This document shows, piece by piece, positions 42,037 through 51,302 of a stretch of DNA of 64,000 nucleotides. Within the stretch, counting starts at the first letter, position 1. Each line of letters opens with the position of its first letter. A program made the position numbers and the translations under genes. Below the pieces are notes generated by a model, which saw only the letters and a list, made by a program, of their open reading frames with translations, ran no database searches and was not told where the DNA came from. This stretch comes from Salinigranum marinum (lineage in GTDB: Archaea; Halobacteriota; Halobacteria; Halobacteriales; Haloferacaceae): the NCBI RefSeq assembly GCF_024228675.1, contig NZ_CP100461.1, forward strand, positions 1-64,000. The letters run 5' to 3'.

Positions 42037-43542
42037 ATGGATTCGGTTTCGGACCTCTCCGCCCTCGATGGTGCGTCGGTCGTCGTCGTCGGGGGCGGGT
42101 TCGGCGGTCTCTCTACTGCCTGTTACCTCGCGAACGCCGGTGCCGACGTGACGCTCTTAGAGAAGAACGAACAGCTCGGCGGTCGTGCCTCCCGGCTCGA
42201 ACGCGACGGCTTCCGGTTCGACATGGGGCCGTCGTGGTACCTCATGCCCGACGTGTTCGAGCGCTTCTTCGGTCACTTCGACCGGACGCCGAGCGACTAC
42301 TACTCGCTCACGCGGCTGGACCCCCACTACCGCATCTTCTTCAAAGACGGCGACCGGGTCGACATGGTTCCGGATCTCGAACGCAACCGCGAGACGTTCG
42401 AGTCGTACGAGCCCGGTGCCGGCGAGGTGTTCGACGAGTACCTCCGCAAGTCCGAGCGCAACTACGAGATCGGGATGGAGCACTTCGTCTACGAGGACCG
42501 CTCGCGACTCAGGGACTTCCTCGACCTCGACGTCGCACGGAACGCGTGGGGGCTCTCGCTGATCGGGTCGATGCAGGACCACGTCGAGAAGTACTTCGAC
42601 CACCCGAAACTCCAGCAGATCACCCAGTACACGCTGGTGTTCCTCGGGGGCTCCCCGCAGAACACGCCGGCGCTGTACAACCTCATGAGCCACGTCGACT
42701 TCAACCTCGGCGTCTACTACCCCGACGACGGGTTGGGCGGCGTCGTCGACGGCATCGTCTCGATGGCCGAGGAACTCGGCGTCGACTTCCACACCGACAC
42801 GCCCGTCTCCGAGATCAGGGGTCGCACGGGGGCGTTCGTCGTCCGGACTGAGACGGACGAGGAGTTCCTCGCCGACTACGTCGTCTCGGACGCGGACTAT
42901 GCCTACACGGAACAGGAACTCCTCCCTCCCGAGAAGCGGCAGTACTCCGACGCGTACTGGGAGTCGCGGACGTACGCCCCCTCCGCGTTCCTGCTGTACC
43001 TCGGGGTCGAGGGCGACGTCGACCCGCTCGCCCACCACACGCTCGTCCTCCCGACCGAGTGGGACGACCACTTCGAGCAGATCTTCGACGACCCCGCCTG
43101 GCCCGACGACCCCGCGTACTACCTCTGTGTGCCCTCCGAGACCGACGACGCGGTCGCCCCCGAGGGCCACTCGAACCTGTTCGTCCTCGTGCCGATCGCG
43201 CCCGGGCTGGAGGACACTCCGTCGCTCCGTGAGGAGTACCGCGACCTCGTCCTCGACGACGTCGCCGAACACACGGGCGTCGACCTCAGGGACCGGATCG
43301 TCGTCGAGGAGTCCTTCTGCGTCTCGGACTTCGCCGCGCGCTACAACGCGACCCAGGGGACGGCGCTGGGGCTCGCTCACACCCTCCGGCAGACGGCGAT
43401 CTTCCGGCCGCCGAACGCGTCGACCGAGATGGACGGGCTCTTTTTCACCGGGTCGTTCACCCAGCCGGGGATCGGCGTCCCGATGTGTCTCATCAGCGGC
43501 CAGCTGACGACCGAACGGATGGCCGAAACAATCGAGAGCTAG
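42037..43542 (+). CDS. crtD: Carotenoid 3,4-desaturase (CrtI/CrtD family)
   Basis: A 501-residue FAD-dependent CrtI-type desaturase. The FAD Rossmann motif is VVVVGGGFGGLSTACYLANAGADVTLLEK, split by Gly-rich turns near 12-40, followed by GGRASR and FDMGPSWYLMPD. The C-terminal GTGSFTQPGIG-type motif reads FTGSFTQPGIGVPM. Placed with lyeJ and cruF, it matches the haloarchaeal enzyme that introduces the 3,4 double bonds of bacterioruberin, rather than the phytoene desaturase itself; that choice is by context. Confidence 0.88.
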   Translation: MDSVSDLSALDGASVVVVGGGFGGLSTACYLANAGADVTLLEKNEQLGGRASRLERDGFRFDMGPSWYLMPDVFERFFGHFDRTPSDYYSLTRLDPHYRIFFKDGDRVDMVPDLERNRETFESYEPGAGEVFDEYLRKSERNYEIGMEHFVYEDRSRLRDFLDLDVARNAWGLSLIGSMQDHVEKYFDHPKLQQITQYTLVFLGGSPQNTPALYNLMSHVDFNLGVYYPDDGLGGVVDGIVSMAEELGVDFHTDTPVSEIRGRTGAFVVRTETDEEFLADYVVSDADYAYTEQELLPPEKRQYSDAYWESRTYAPSAFLLYLGVEGDVDPLAHHTLVLPTEWDDHFEQIFDDPAWPDDPAYYLCVPSETDDAVAPEGHSNLFVLVPIAPGLEDTPSLREEYRDLVLDDVAEHTGVDLRDRIVVEESFCVSDFAARYNATQGTALGLAHTLRQTAIFRPPNASTEMDGLFFTGSFTQPGIGVPMCLISGQLTTERMAETIES

Positions 43543-43547
43543 CCCAC

Positions 43548-44459
43548 ATGGACACGAGCACGTCGGCATCGCAGTCGACCGCCTCGTCGACCGACGAGGA
43601 CGGCGAGACCGCACGCGTCGGGCCCGGCGCGACCGCCCGTTACCTCCTGACGCTGTCGCGACCGCGCTTTTGGCTCTATCTCGCTGGGCCGGTCGTCGTC
43701 GGCGTCACCGCCGCGGCGACGACGCCCGCCGCGCTGTTCGACCCGCTCGCGGTCGCGCTGTTCGCGTACTTCCTCCTGCCGGCGAACCTCTTTCTGTACG
43801 GCGTCAACGACGTGTTCGACGCCGATGTCGACGCCGAGAACCCGAAGAAGGAGGGTCGAGAAGCGCGCTGGCAGGGCGGGCGGAGCGTCGTCGCCGCCGT
43901 CGTCGTCTCGGGGCTCCTCGGTGTCGGACTCTTCGCCTTCACCCCCGCGCTGGCGTGGCCGTACCTCGTCGGCTTCTTCGTTCTCGCCGTCGGGTACAGT
44001 GCTCCTCCGTTGCGGTTCAAAACGACACCACTCCTCGACTCGGCGTCGAACGGGCTGTATATCCTCCCGGGCGCGGCGGCGTACGCGGCGCTCTCGGGGA
44101 CGCATCCGCCGCCTCCGGCGCTCGCGGGGGCATGGCTCTGGACGATGGGGATGCACACCTTCTCGGCGATCCCAGACATCGAACCCGACCGCGAGGCGGG
44201 GATCAGAACGACGGCGACCGTCCTCGGCGAGGAGTGGACGTACGCCTACTGCGGCGCGGCGTGGCTGGGCGCGGCGGTCGCGTTCGCCCCGGTCGACGCC
44301 CGCGTGTCGGTGCTCCTCCTCGCGTACCCGGTCGTGGTGTTCGTCCTCTACTGGTCGGACGTGCCGACCGACCGCGCCTACTGGTGGTACCCCGCGCTGA
44401 ACACCCTCGTCGGGATGGCCCTGACCATGGGGATGCTCTGGAGGCTCCTCTATGGATAG
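43548..44459 (+). CDS. lyeJ: Lycopene elongase/1,2-hydratase (UbiA prenyltransferase family)
   Basis: A 303-residue UbiA-type membrane prenyltransferase that adds C5 isoprenyl units to both ends of lycopene to start the C50 carotenoid bacterioruberin. The two Asp-rich motifs are NDVFDADVDAEN (about 81-92) and DIEPDREAGIRTT (about 208-220). About eight membrane segments follow the Ser/Thr-rich N terminus. ATG 43548 lies 5 bases after the crtD stop, and its own stop overlaps the cruF start by 8 bases. Confidence 0.92.
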   Translation: MDTSTSASQSTASSTDEDGETARVGPGATARYLLTLSRPRFWLYLAGPVVVGVTAAATTPAALFDPLAVALFAYFLLPANLFLYGVNDVFDADVDAENPKKEGREARWQGGRSVVAAVVVSGLLGVGLFAFTPALAWPYLVGFFVLAVGYSAPPLRFKTTPLLDSASNGLYILPGAAAYAALSGTHPPPPALAGAWLWTMGMHTFSAIPDIEPDREAGIRTTATVLGEEWTYAYCGAAWLGAAVAFAPVDARVSVLLLAYPVVVFVLYWSDVPTDRAYWWYPALNTLVGMALTMGMLWRLLYG

Positions 44460-45291
44460 GCGCGCGCTCGAAGCCCGGATCGACCGGCTCGTCGTCGACA
44501 ACCGCTTCACCATCTCGGTGTTCTTCCCGCTGAACGGGGCCGTCCTCCTCGTGGCCAGCGCCGAGGGACTGCTCCCGCCGCCGCTGTCGTTCAACCCTCT
44601 GTTGATCCTCCTCGGCACGCTCGTCATGCGGTCGCCGCTCGTCGCGGGCGTCCTCCCGCTCGTCAACAGGCGGGCGGCGCTCGCCGTCGGCGCGCTCGTC
44701 GCGTACTCGTACGGGATCGAGTATCTCGGCGTCCACACGGGCGTCCCCTACGGCGAGTTCTTCTACGGCGTCGACCTCGGCCCGACCCTCGCGGGGGTGC
44801 CGCTCGGGCTCCCCGTCTTCTTCATCCCGCTGGTGATGAACGCCTACCTGCTCGTCGCGCTCCTCCTGGGCGAGCGGGCGCGGTCGCGACCGCTCCGCCT
44901 CGTGAGCGTCATCGCCGCCGTGTTGGCGATGGATCTCGTCCTCGACCCCGGCGCGGTCGCGCTTGGCTTCTGGGTCTACCCCGACGGCGGCCTCTACTAC
45001 GGGGTGCCGCTGTCGAACTACGTCGGCTGGGTCCTGTCGGCGACGGTCGCGGTGGTCGCGCTCGACGTCGCCTTCTCCAGGCGGGCGCTCCTCCGGCGGC
45101 TCTCGGAGACGGAGTTCATGCTCGACGACCTCGTGAGCTTCGTCATCCTCTGGGGGGCGATCAACGCCTGGTTCGGCAACTGGGTGCCCGTCCTCGTCGC
45201 CTGCGGCTTCGGTGTCGGACTCGTCCGCACCGAGCGGTTCGACTCGCGCCTGCTCCGCGTGCCGCGACCGCAACTGAGCCGCTTTTGGTAG
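44452..45291 (+). CDS. cruF: Bisanhydrobacterioruberin hydratase CruF
   Basis: A 279-residue membrane protein of the CruF family, which hydrates the psi-ends of C50 carotenoids to give bacterioruberin in its final form. Several hydrophobic helices are seen, and the conserved region DPGAVALGFWVYPDGGLYY then GVPLSNYVGW (about 164-190) is typical. The start ATGGATAG overlaps the lyeJ stop, so it is translationally coupled as the last gene of the operon. The 285-base gap to crtB holds no gene that I can support. Confidence 0.92.
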   Translation: MDRRALEARIDRLVVDNRFTISVFFPLNGAVLLVASAEGLLPPPLSFNPLLILLGTLVMRSPLVAGVLPLVNRRAALAVGALVAYSYGIEYLGVHTGVPYGEFFYGVDLGPTLAGVPLGLPVFFIPLVMNAYLLVALLLGERARSRPLRLVSVIAAVLAMDLVLDPGAVALGFWVYPDGGLYYGVPLSNYVGWVLSATVAVVALDVAFSRRALLRRLSETEFMLDDLVSFVILWGAINAWFGNWVPVLVACGFGVGLVRTERFDSRLLRVPRPQLSRFW

Positions 45292-45576
45292 GGCCAGGAC
45301 GGCGGATACGTCTCGGTCGCGGACCGAATCCCAACTCAACCCCGTTATCGGGACGACGGCGCAGTGGCGCGTGACGTCGCGCTCTCAGTGAGCGTGACTC
45401 AGCGCGAGGTCTTCGTGAACGGTTCGAACGCCACGGGCACTTCGGTGGCGTGGCGTCTGGCCGCGCCGGTGACTCCGTCGGTTCCGCCGTCTCACGGGCT
45501 GTCGATCGGTTGCTCAGCCCCGGCCGAGTAGTTCGAAACGACCGACCCTCCGGGTTGAGACGAGAGCCCCGTCAGA

Positions 45577-46563
45577 TCAGATCAGATCGCGGACCCACGC
45601 GGCGACCCGGTGGCCGCGCCCGCCGCCGGGACGCTGTTCGACCCCGCCGGCGCGCCCACCGGGGTACGGGACGACGCTGACGCGGCGGAAGACGGTCTCG
45701 GGGTCTTTCGTCCGGGTCCACATCAGCCGGGTCCGCGCGAGCAACCAGAGCTTCCGCCCCGTCGAGAGCGAGGGCGTCTCCGAGAGCACGTCGTAGTCGC
45801 GGCGGCGGATGGCCCGGTGGTGGTCGGCGTACAACACCGCCGCGAGCAGGACGGCGAACTGGCAGTCGTCGGGGAGGTATTTGATGCCGGCGACGCCCTC
45901 CCGGTAGAGTTCCTCGGTGCGGCCGAGTTCGTCCCGCATCACTGCCCGAAAGCCCTCGGTGAACGCGAAGTTCTTGACCTCCTGCCCACTCACGCCGTGG
46001 CGGTGGAGCGTCTCGCGGGGGAGGTAGATCCGGTCGCGCTCGACGACGTCCTCGCGCACGTCGCGGAGGAAGTTCGACATCTGGAACGCCTCGCCGAGGG
46101 CGGTCGCGTACGGAAGCGCCCGCTCGCGCTCGTCGGGGTCCATCACCGCCGTCATCATCCGCCCGACGGCCGCGGCCGATCCGTCCATGTACGCCTCCAG
46201 TTCCTCGTAGGTCTCGTACCGACTCGTGTCGATGTCGGTTCGCATCGCGTCGATGAACACCTCGACGTCCGCGTCGTCGATCCCGACGTCATCGCGGACC
46301 TCACAGAAGGCGGCGAGCACCTCGTCCGTGGCCTCGCGCTCGCCGAGCGCCTCCGCGCGTAGTCGGTCGAGTTCGGCCCGCTGTTCGTCGGGCGGTGCGG
46401 GATCGGTCGTGTCGACCACCTCGTCGGCCACGCGGAAGAACGCGTAGAGAACGTACGTGGCGTGCCTGACGCGCTGTGGGAGCAGGCGTGTCGCGAGGTG
46501 GAACGTCTTACCGGTCCGTCGCTGGATCCGCTTGCTCTGCTCGACCTGTCTTGTGTTCACCAT
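45577..46563 (-). CDS. crtB: Phytoene synthase
   Basis: A 328-residue trans-isoprenyl diphosphate synthase that joins two geranylgeranyl diphosphates head-to-head to phytoene, the first carotenoid. The two Asp-rich motifs are FFRVADEVVDTT (about 44-55) and FQMSNFLRDVREDVVERDRIYLP (about 157-179, given here in parts), both with the metal-binding Asp residues. ATG 46563 (MVNTRQVEQS) is the family start. The C-terminal 40 residues are Gly/Arg rich. It converges on the crtD-lyeJ-cruF operon. Confidence 0.94.
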   Translation of the reverse strand: MVNTRQVEQSKRIQRRTGKTFHLATRLLPQRVRHATYVLYAFFRVADEVVDTTDPAPPDEQRAELDRLRAEALGEREATDEVLAAFCEVRDDVGIDDADVEVFIDAMRTDIDTSRYETYEELEAYMDGSAAAVGRMMTAVMDPDERERALPYATALGEAFQMSNFLRDVREDVVERDRIYLPRETLHRHGVSGQEVKNFAFTEGFRAVMRDELGRTEELYREGVAGIKYLPDDCQFAVLLAAVLYADHHRAIRRRDYDVLSETPSLSTGRKLWLLARTRLMWTRTKDPETVFRRVSVVPYPGGRAGGVEQRPGGGRGHRVAAWVRDLI

Positions 46564-46744
46564 TGTACTGAGAGAGACGGCAGGGTCGTCTGTCCGTGGC
46601 ACCCGGGAGGGCCAGGCATCGTAGTACGTCTAATATGGTGCTCTCGTAGTATAACGCTTGAGGCCGCTCGACCACTCGACGGACCGCCCGGTGATCGGTC
46701 GCCGCCGGGCGAACCGCGCGACCGCTGGTTGGCACGCATCCCCG

Positions 46745-46867
46745 TCACCAGAACGTATCGCTGCAGTCGTAGACGACCCCGTGTTCGGGACAGACGTACT
46801 TGCAGTGACGATGGTTCATCCCCGCCCCACAGAGTGGGCAGGGCCGACCCCGGATCTGCTCCTGCAT
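46745..46867 (-). CDS. Tiny 40-residue zinc-finger protein
   Basis: A 40-residue protein with CPLCG at about 9-13 and a second half CKYVCPEHG with His and Cys ligands, the layout of the small zinc-finger proteins found throughout haloarchaea. The start ATG 46867 (MQEQIRGRPC) is strongly favoured over longer frames. Ligand set likely Cys9, Cys12 and a Cys/His pair from the C-terminal half. Function unknown. Confidence 0.75.
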   Translation of the reverse strand: MQEQIRGRPCPLCGAGMNHRHCKYVCPEHGVVYDCSDTFW

Positions 46868-47016
46868 ACGAACGTAGGAGGACCCATCGGCAAAGACTGT
46901 TTCTCTCCCGACAGCCGGAGAGGTCGCCGACGTCTGTCGAAGTTGGGGCTGATTTGGAAGAGAGTGTACCGTGAGTTCGGCCAACGAATATGCCCGTCCG
47001 GGCTCCCTTCTCCAGT

Positions 47017-48585
47017 ATGAGCTCATCTTCGGGGCAGTCGACACCGCGGTCGTGGCGGCGACGGGCGATCGACGCCACGGTCGCGTTCGCCGTCGGCGTC
47101 GGCGCGGTCGCCGGATCGTACGCGGCGGTCGGTCCGACTCCGGGGTTCGTCGCCGCCCCGGTCGCGACCTGGGTGACCGCGCGTACGCCGGACGCGGTCG
47201 TCACCTGGGCGATCCTGACGCTCGGGAGTCTGGGTCAGTCGCTCGGGTTCGTTCTCGCGCTCGCGCTGACCGTTGGGGGCCTCGCCGTCGTCGGTGGGAT
47301 GGCCTCCCGTCTCGGCCGGGCGGCCGGCGGCGACCGGCTCCCGGTGGTCATCGCGGGCGGTGTCGCCGTCCTCGCCGCCACCCTCGCGCTCACGTCCGCG
47401 CCTCTCTCGGCGCTCGGCGCGGGGCTCGGCGCGGGACTCGTCCTCCTCGCCGCCGACTGGTCGGCGCTTGTGGGCACCGACGACGGGACGACGCCGGAGC
47501 GCCGCGGCTTCCTCCGCGTCGTCGCCGCGACGGTCGCCGTCGCCGGCGGTGGCGCGTTCGTCGGCTCCCGCGCGCGAACCGGCGCAACCGGCGACACGAG
47601 CGGGGCGGAGAGCGGCTCGATGGCCGGGTTGACGGGTGACGCGGTCGTTGACGGCCTCCTCGGAGCCGCGTCCGACCGGACGCTCGACCTCCCCGACCTC
47701 GACCCGCTCGTCTCCCGGGAGTTCTACCAGGTCGACATCAACAGCGTCGACCCCGATCTCTCGTCCGACGACTGGTCGCTCCGCGTGACCGGCGCGGTCG
47801 ACGAGGAGCGCGCGTTCGGCTACGACGAACTCACGAGCCGGCCCGCCGAACACCGCTTCGTCACGCTCCAGTGCGTCGGCGACGCGCTCAACGGGAAGAA
47901 GATCGACACCGCCCTGTGGACGGGCGTCCCGATCGCGGAACTGCTCCCGGACCTCCCCGACGAGTGCTGTGTGATGCTCCGGGCGGCCGACGACTACTAC
48001 GAGGAGTTCCCGATGGCCGCACTCAGAAACGGCTTCCTGGCTTATCGGATGAACGGCCGGTCGCTCCCGCGCGGTCACGGCCACCCGGTCCGGGCGCTCA
48101 TCCCCGGGCACTGGGGGGAGATCAACGTCAAGTGGCTCACCGAGATCGAAGTGCTGGAGGAGGAGGTCGACGGCTACTGGGAGGAGCGCGGCTGGCACGG
48201 GACCGGTCCGGTCAACACCGTGGCGAAGCTCCACTCGGTCTCCGCGACCGACACCGGCGTCCGGGTGGGCGGTCACGCCTACGCGGGCACCCGCGGCATC
48301 GACCGCGTCGCGGTGTCGACCGACGGCGGCAACTCCTGGGCCGAGGCGACGCTCTCGGAACCCCTCCCCGGAGCCGTCGACGCCGCGACGGGCGACTCCC
48401 TGCGCGAGACCGCCACCGACGCCTGGCGCATGTGGTCTCACGAGTACGCCGCGACGGAGCCACACGAGGTGGTCGTCCGTGCGGTCGACGGATCGGGCAC
48501 CGTCCAGACGGAGACCGAACAGCGCGCGTTCCCGCGCGGGGCGACCGGCTGGGTCTCCCAGCAGGTCGACCCACGGAGATTATAA
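47017..48585 (+). CDS. Membrane-anchored sulfite-oxidase-family molybdoenzyme
   Basis: A 522-residue protein. The first 160 residues carry four to five hydrophobic segments. A second Arg-rich stretch (ERRGFLRVVAATVAVAGGG, about 165-183) looks like an internal Tat-type signal or further helix. Then comes the oxidoreductase molybdopterin-binding domain: the cofactor Cys lies in FVTLQCVGDALNGK (Cys about 287), followed by the dimerisation-type domain (VSATDTGVRVGGHAYAGTRGIDRVAVSTDGG). It should oxidise sulfite or another small compound outside or at the membrane, with the membrane domain possibly passing electrons. ATG 47017 is chosen; the frame also opens at 46990. Confidence 0.87.
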   Translation: MSSSSGQSTPRSWRRRAIDATVAFAVGVGAVAGSYAAVGPTPGFVAAPVATWVTARTPDAVVTWAILTLGSLGQSLGFVLALALTVGGLAVVGGMASRLGRAAGGDRLPVVIAGGVAVLAATLALTSAPLSALGAGLGAGLVLLAADWSALVGTDDGTTPERRGFLRVVAATVAVAGGGAFVGSRARTGATGDTSGAESGSMAGLTGDAVVDGLLGAASDRTLDLPDLDPLVSREFYQVDINSVDPDLSSDDWSLRVTGAVDEERAFGYDELTSRPAEHRFVTLQCVGDALNGKKIDTALWTGVPIAELLPDLPDECCVMLRAADDYYEEFPMAALRNGFLAYRMNGRSLPRGHGHPVRALIPGHWGEINVKWLTEIEVLEEEVDGYWEERGWHGTGPVNTVAKLHSVSATDTGVRVGGHAYAGTRGIDRVAVSTDGGNSWAEATLSEPLPGAVDAATGDSLRETATDAWRMWSHEYAATEPHEVVVRAVDGSGTVQTETEQRAFPRGATGWVSQQVDPRRL

Positions 48586-48615
48586 CACGACCGTGCGAAT
48601 CCCAGGAACGCTCAG

Positions 48616-48891
48616 ATGGAGAAGGCGCTCTGGTATCTGCTCACGGCGACACGTGGCGGTGAGAACCGCGTCCGGCTCATCCGTGCGCTATCGGAGCGTC
48701 CGCGCAACGCGAACAAACTCGCGGAGGAACTCGACGTGAGCTACAAGACCGTCCGCCATCACCTCGACATGCTCGAAGACCACGGCATCGTGGAGGGCGG
48801 CGGCAACGAGTACGGCAAGCTCTACTTCCTCACGGACCAGTTCGAGCACAACCGCGAGACCTTCGAGCACATCACGGAGCACATGGAGTAG
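48616..48891 (+). CDS. Winged-helix (ArsR-like) transcriptional regulator
   Basis: A 91-residue winged-helix protein: ALWYLLTATRGGENRVRLIRALSERP, then the recognition helix region NANKLAEELDVSYKTVRHHLDML, then the wing (IVEGGGNEYGKLYFLT). No metal-binding Cys pair is seen. It is 2 bases upstream of a small membrane protein gene, so the pair forms an operon seen in many haloarchaea. Confidence 0.9.
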   Translation: MEKALWYLLTATRGGENRVRLIRALSERPRNANKLAEELDVSYKTVRHHLDMLEDHGIVEGGGNEYGKLYFLTDQFEHNRETFEHITEHME

Positions 48892-48893
48892 CT

Positions 48894-49190
48894 ATGACGA
48901 TGCAACTCACGATCCAGGCTGCGAGCGTTCTCGCGGGTGTGAACATCATCTTCCTCACCGCGCTGTCGGGCGTGTGGCTCCGCAACTACCGCACCTTCCG
49001 GACGCCGCTCGTCCTCGGGCTCGTCGCGTTCAGCGGCGTCATGCTCGTCGAGAACGCCCTCGCGCTGTACTTCTTCTTCACGATGCAGAGCCTCTACTCG
49101 GGCGACCCGCACGTCCAGCAGGCCGTGCTCGTCCTCCGCGGGCTCCAGTTGGTCGCGATCGGCTTCCTGACCTACGTCACGATGCGCTGA
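48894..49190 (+). CDS. Small membrane protein linked to winged-helix regulator
   Basis: A 98-residue protein with three predicted membrane helices (about 8-28, 38-61, 77-95). No catalytic motif. Its ATG lies 2 bases after the regulator's stop, implying that the regulator and this membrane protein act together, perhaps as a membrane-linked one-component sensor. The family is not named with confidence. Confidence 0.78.
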   Translation: MTMQLTIQAASVLAGVNIIFLTALSGVWLRNYRTFRTPLVLGLVAFSGVMLVENALALYFFFTMQSLYSGDPHVQQAVLVLRGLQLVAIGFLTYVTMR

Positions 49191-49233
49191 TGGGGAGAGA
49201 TACGCTCTTTTGTGCGCCGTCACAACGGCCGAC

Positions 49234-49746
49234 GTGTTCCGTCGCCTCCGCAAGAACGGGCCCATCGTGCTCGTGCCGCTGGCATGGTCGTTCGTCACCG
49301 CCGCGCATCTCGGTTATGTCTCCCCGCGCACGCTCTTGGCGGCGCACGTGGTGATGAACGTCGTCTTCGTCGTCTTCACTGCGGCGTCGTGGTCGGAGAT
49401 GCGCTCGGGCGTCCTCTACGCGTGGAAACTCGTCCTCTTGGTCGGCTTCGGCTTCACCGCCGCTGGGACGGTCGCGCTCGCGGTCGCTCCCACCGCCACG
49501 GACCTCGTCGCGATCATGCTCGCGGCGTGGATGCTCGTCCCGGCGGCCGCGTTCGTCTACACGGCGCGGAACGTCGCCGAAGCGCCGGGCGTCTACCGCG
49601 CGGCGGCCGCCCTCAGCGTCCTCGGCTGGGCCGTCTACTTCGGGAGCCCGCTCGTCTCGCTCGGCGGGCCGGCGACCATCGCCGGCCTCACGCTCGTCAA
49701 CGTCGGGCAGACGGCCGGCATCGCAAACGCGGTCGTCCAGTACTGA
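49234..49746 (+). CDS. Five-helix membrane protein, unknown
   Basis: A 170-residue integral membrane protein with about five hydrophobic helices and short loops. A GTG at 49234 (MFRRLRKNG...) puts a positively charged N terminus before helix 1; a TTG at 49210 would add eight residues. It follows the regulator/membrane pair by 43 bases on the same strand, so it may belong to that unit. No motif identifies function. Confidence 0.75.
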   Translation: MFRRLRKNGPIVLVPLAWSFVTAAHLGYVSPRTLLAAHVVMNVVFVVFTAASWSEMRSGVLYAWKLVLLVGFGFTAAGTVALAVAPTATDLVAIMLAAWMLVPAAAFVYTARNVAEAPGVYRAAAALSVLGWAVYFGSPLVSLGGPATIAGLTLVNVGQTAGIANAVVQY

Positions 49747-49834
49747 ACTGATCGGTACGGCTCCGCCTCGGTCTCTCTCCCGCACCGCGATGACAGCCCT
49801 CAGACGGTGTTTATTTCCCGAACCGACGTACGGA

Positions 49835-50209
49835 ATGAGACCATGTAGTTCGCCACCCTTCCCCCCGTTTGCCGATCTCGCCGTCTTCGGCTTCATCGCC
49901 CTCGTCGTCCTCGCCACCGTCGGCCTCGTCGGCGCGCTCGCGTACCTCGACCACCGCAAGACGATGGCGCTCGTCGAGACCGGACAGTACGCCGCGTCCG
50001 AGCGCGACGGCCGCGACTGGGTGCTCGCCGTCGGGCTCGTCCTCGTGGCGATCGGTCTCGGGGGGATCGCCGAGACGCTCGTCGCCGGCGCACCCGTCGA
50101 GGGGCTGACGACCGCGTTCGTCGGCCTCGCCGCGCTCGCGTACTACGCGGTGAAACGCCGTGCGACCGCCGCTCCCGCGGCCGACCGCGACGGCGGTCTC
50201 GACTCGTGA
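49835..50209 (+). CDS. Small membrane protein with charged cytosolic loop
   Basis: A 124-residue protein with three predicted helices (about 15-38, 61-82, 87-104). After the first helix comes a conserved-looking charged segment LDHRKTMALVETGQYAAS, a pattern seen in small DUF6249-like membrane proteins. A TATA-like GTTTATTT at 49809-49816 supports the leaderless ATG at 49835. Function unknown. Confidence 0.72.
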   Translation: MRPCSSPPFPPFADLAVFGFIALVVLATVGLVGALAYLDHRKTMALVETGQYAASERDGRDWVLAVGLVLVAIGLGGIAETLVAGAPVEGLTTAFVGLAALAYYAVKRRATAAPAADRDGGLDS

Positions 50210-50312
50210 CGACTCCTAACGAGTCGTCCCGCCCCGCGGACGCTCTCGGACCCCGTTCTCGCCCGTTCACCGGGTCGGCCTCGCTCGCCGCCGTCGGCTC
50301 GCCCGCCGCCGT

Positions 50313-51302
50313 TCAGTTCGCCGTCTCGGTCGGCGTCGCCGTCTCGCCCGCGATTTCTCGGGCCGCCGTCGCCTTCCTCGCGGTGATGGCGATGAGCTCT
50401 TCGGTGATCTCCGTCAGCGAGTCGGCGGGTTCGGAGAGGTCGTCGAGGAACGTCTGTAGCGACGCCTCGGCGTCGTCGAGCTCGCTCGCGGCACGCTGGG
50501 CCGTCTCGACCGCGCTCTCGGAGTTGTTCTGGTCCTGTGCTCGCGCCGCGGCCAGGCGGCTGACCGCCCTGCTCAGCCGCTCCACCCGGGATCGAAGCCC
50601 GCCCAGGGCAGCGATCTCCGCGTCGAACTGTGCGATCTTCGCCTCGTAGTCGGCCGTGTCGATGTTGCTGATGACGCTGACGGCCGCCGCGTCTGTCTCG
50701 GCACGGAGGCTCTCGAACAGCGGCATCGCCAGTTGACGCTCGCTCTCCATCCGCGAGAGGTTGTCTCGGGCGTCCTCGCCGTCCTCTTGGTCGATCCCGT
50801 TTCGCGCCCGTTCCAGCTCGAAAAAGGCGTTTCCGAGCGCGGTCTGTATCTGGAGGGCGAGTTCGAGAAAGCGGATCGTGACCGCCAGTCGCTCGACGGT
50901 CCGTTGCTGCTCCCGGGTGACCGCGCGCTCCCGTGCGGTCTCCAGCTCCGTCTCCGCCTCCGTGAGGGAGCCTGCGATCCGCCCGCCGCGGAAGTCGGTC
51001 GTCGAGGCGTCGGCCCCCAGGAGGCTGTCGCTGTCGGCCCCGCCGTACGTCGCGACGACGGAGTTCAGCGTCTTTTCCACCTCCGCGATCGCCTCGTTCC
51101 CCGCCCGTTCGGGCGCACCGGGGGTGGCCGTCCCCGTCTCTGTCGGTGTGTCGGTCTGTGTGTCGGTCGCGGTCTGTGTGTCGGTCGCGGTCTGTGTGTC
51201 GGCCGCCGTCGGCGTCGCGGTCTGTGTCTCCGTTGCGGCGTCTTGCCCGCTACAGCCAGCGACGGCAGCCGTGAGGAGTGCGAGGACCCGTCTGCGGTGC
51301 AT
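50313..51302 (-). CDS. Secreted lipoprotein with helical body
   Basis: A 329-residue lipoprotein. The signal MHRRRVLALLTAAVAGCSGQ has a lipobox (AVAGC, Cys about 17) and paired Arg suggesting Tat export. A Thr/Gln/Asp-rich spacer (repeats of DTQTAT, about 24-58) precedes a long helical, probably coiled-coil body (about 70-315). The spacer is encoded by a short tandem repeat. No enzyme motif; it may be a structural or binding lipoprotein of the outer face. Confidence 0.85.
   Translation of the reverse strand: MHRRRVLALLTAAVAGCSGQDAATETQTATPTAADTQTATDTQTATDTQTDTPTETGTATPGAPERAGNEAIAEVEKTLNSVVATYGGADSDSLLGADASTTDFRGGRIAGSLTEAETELETARERAVTREQQRTVERLAVTIRFLELALQIQTALGNAFFELERARNGIDQEDGEDARDNLSRMESERQLAMPLFESLRAETDAAAVSVISNIDTADYEAKIAQFDAEIAALGGLRSRVERLSRAVSRLAAARAQDQNNSESAVETAQRAASELDDAEASLQTFLDDLSEPADSLTEITEELIAITARKATAAREIAGETATPTETAN
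51148..51205. repeat. Tandem repeat in lipoprotein spacer
   Basis: A unit reading roughly TGTGTGTCGGTCGCGGTC (18 bases) is repeated about three times and encodes the DTQTAT spacer. Copy number may vary between strains. Confidence 0.6.

Noticed and set aside
45410-45440. GGTTCGAAC stretch in the gap before crtB, again tRNA-like
   Set aside because: The arms do not pair and no cloverleaf could be drawn on either strand.
51148-51205. Short tandem repeats as a possible CRISPR array
   Set aside because: The repeats are contiguous 18-base units without spacers and lie inside the lipoprotein gene.
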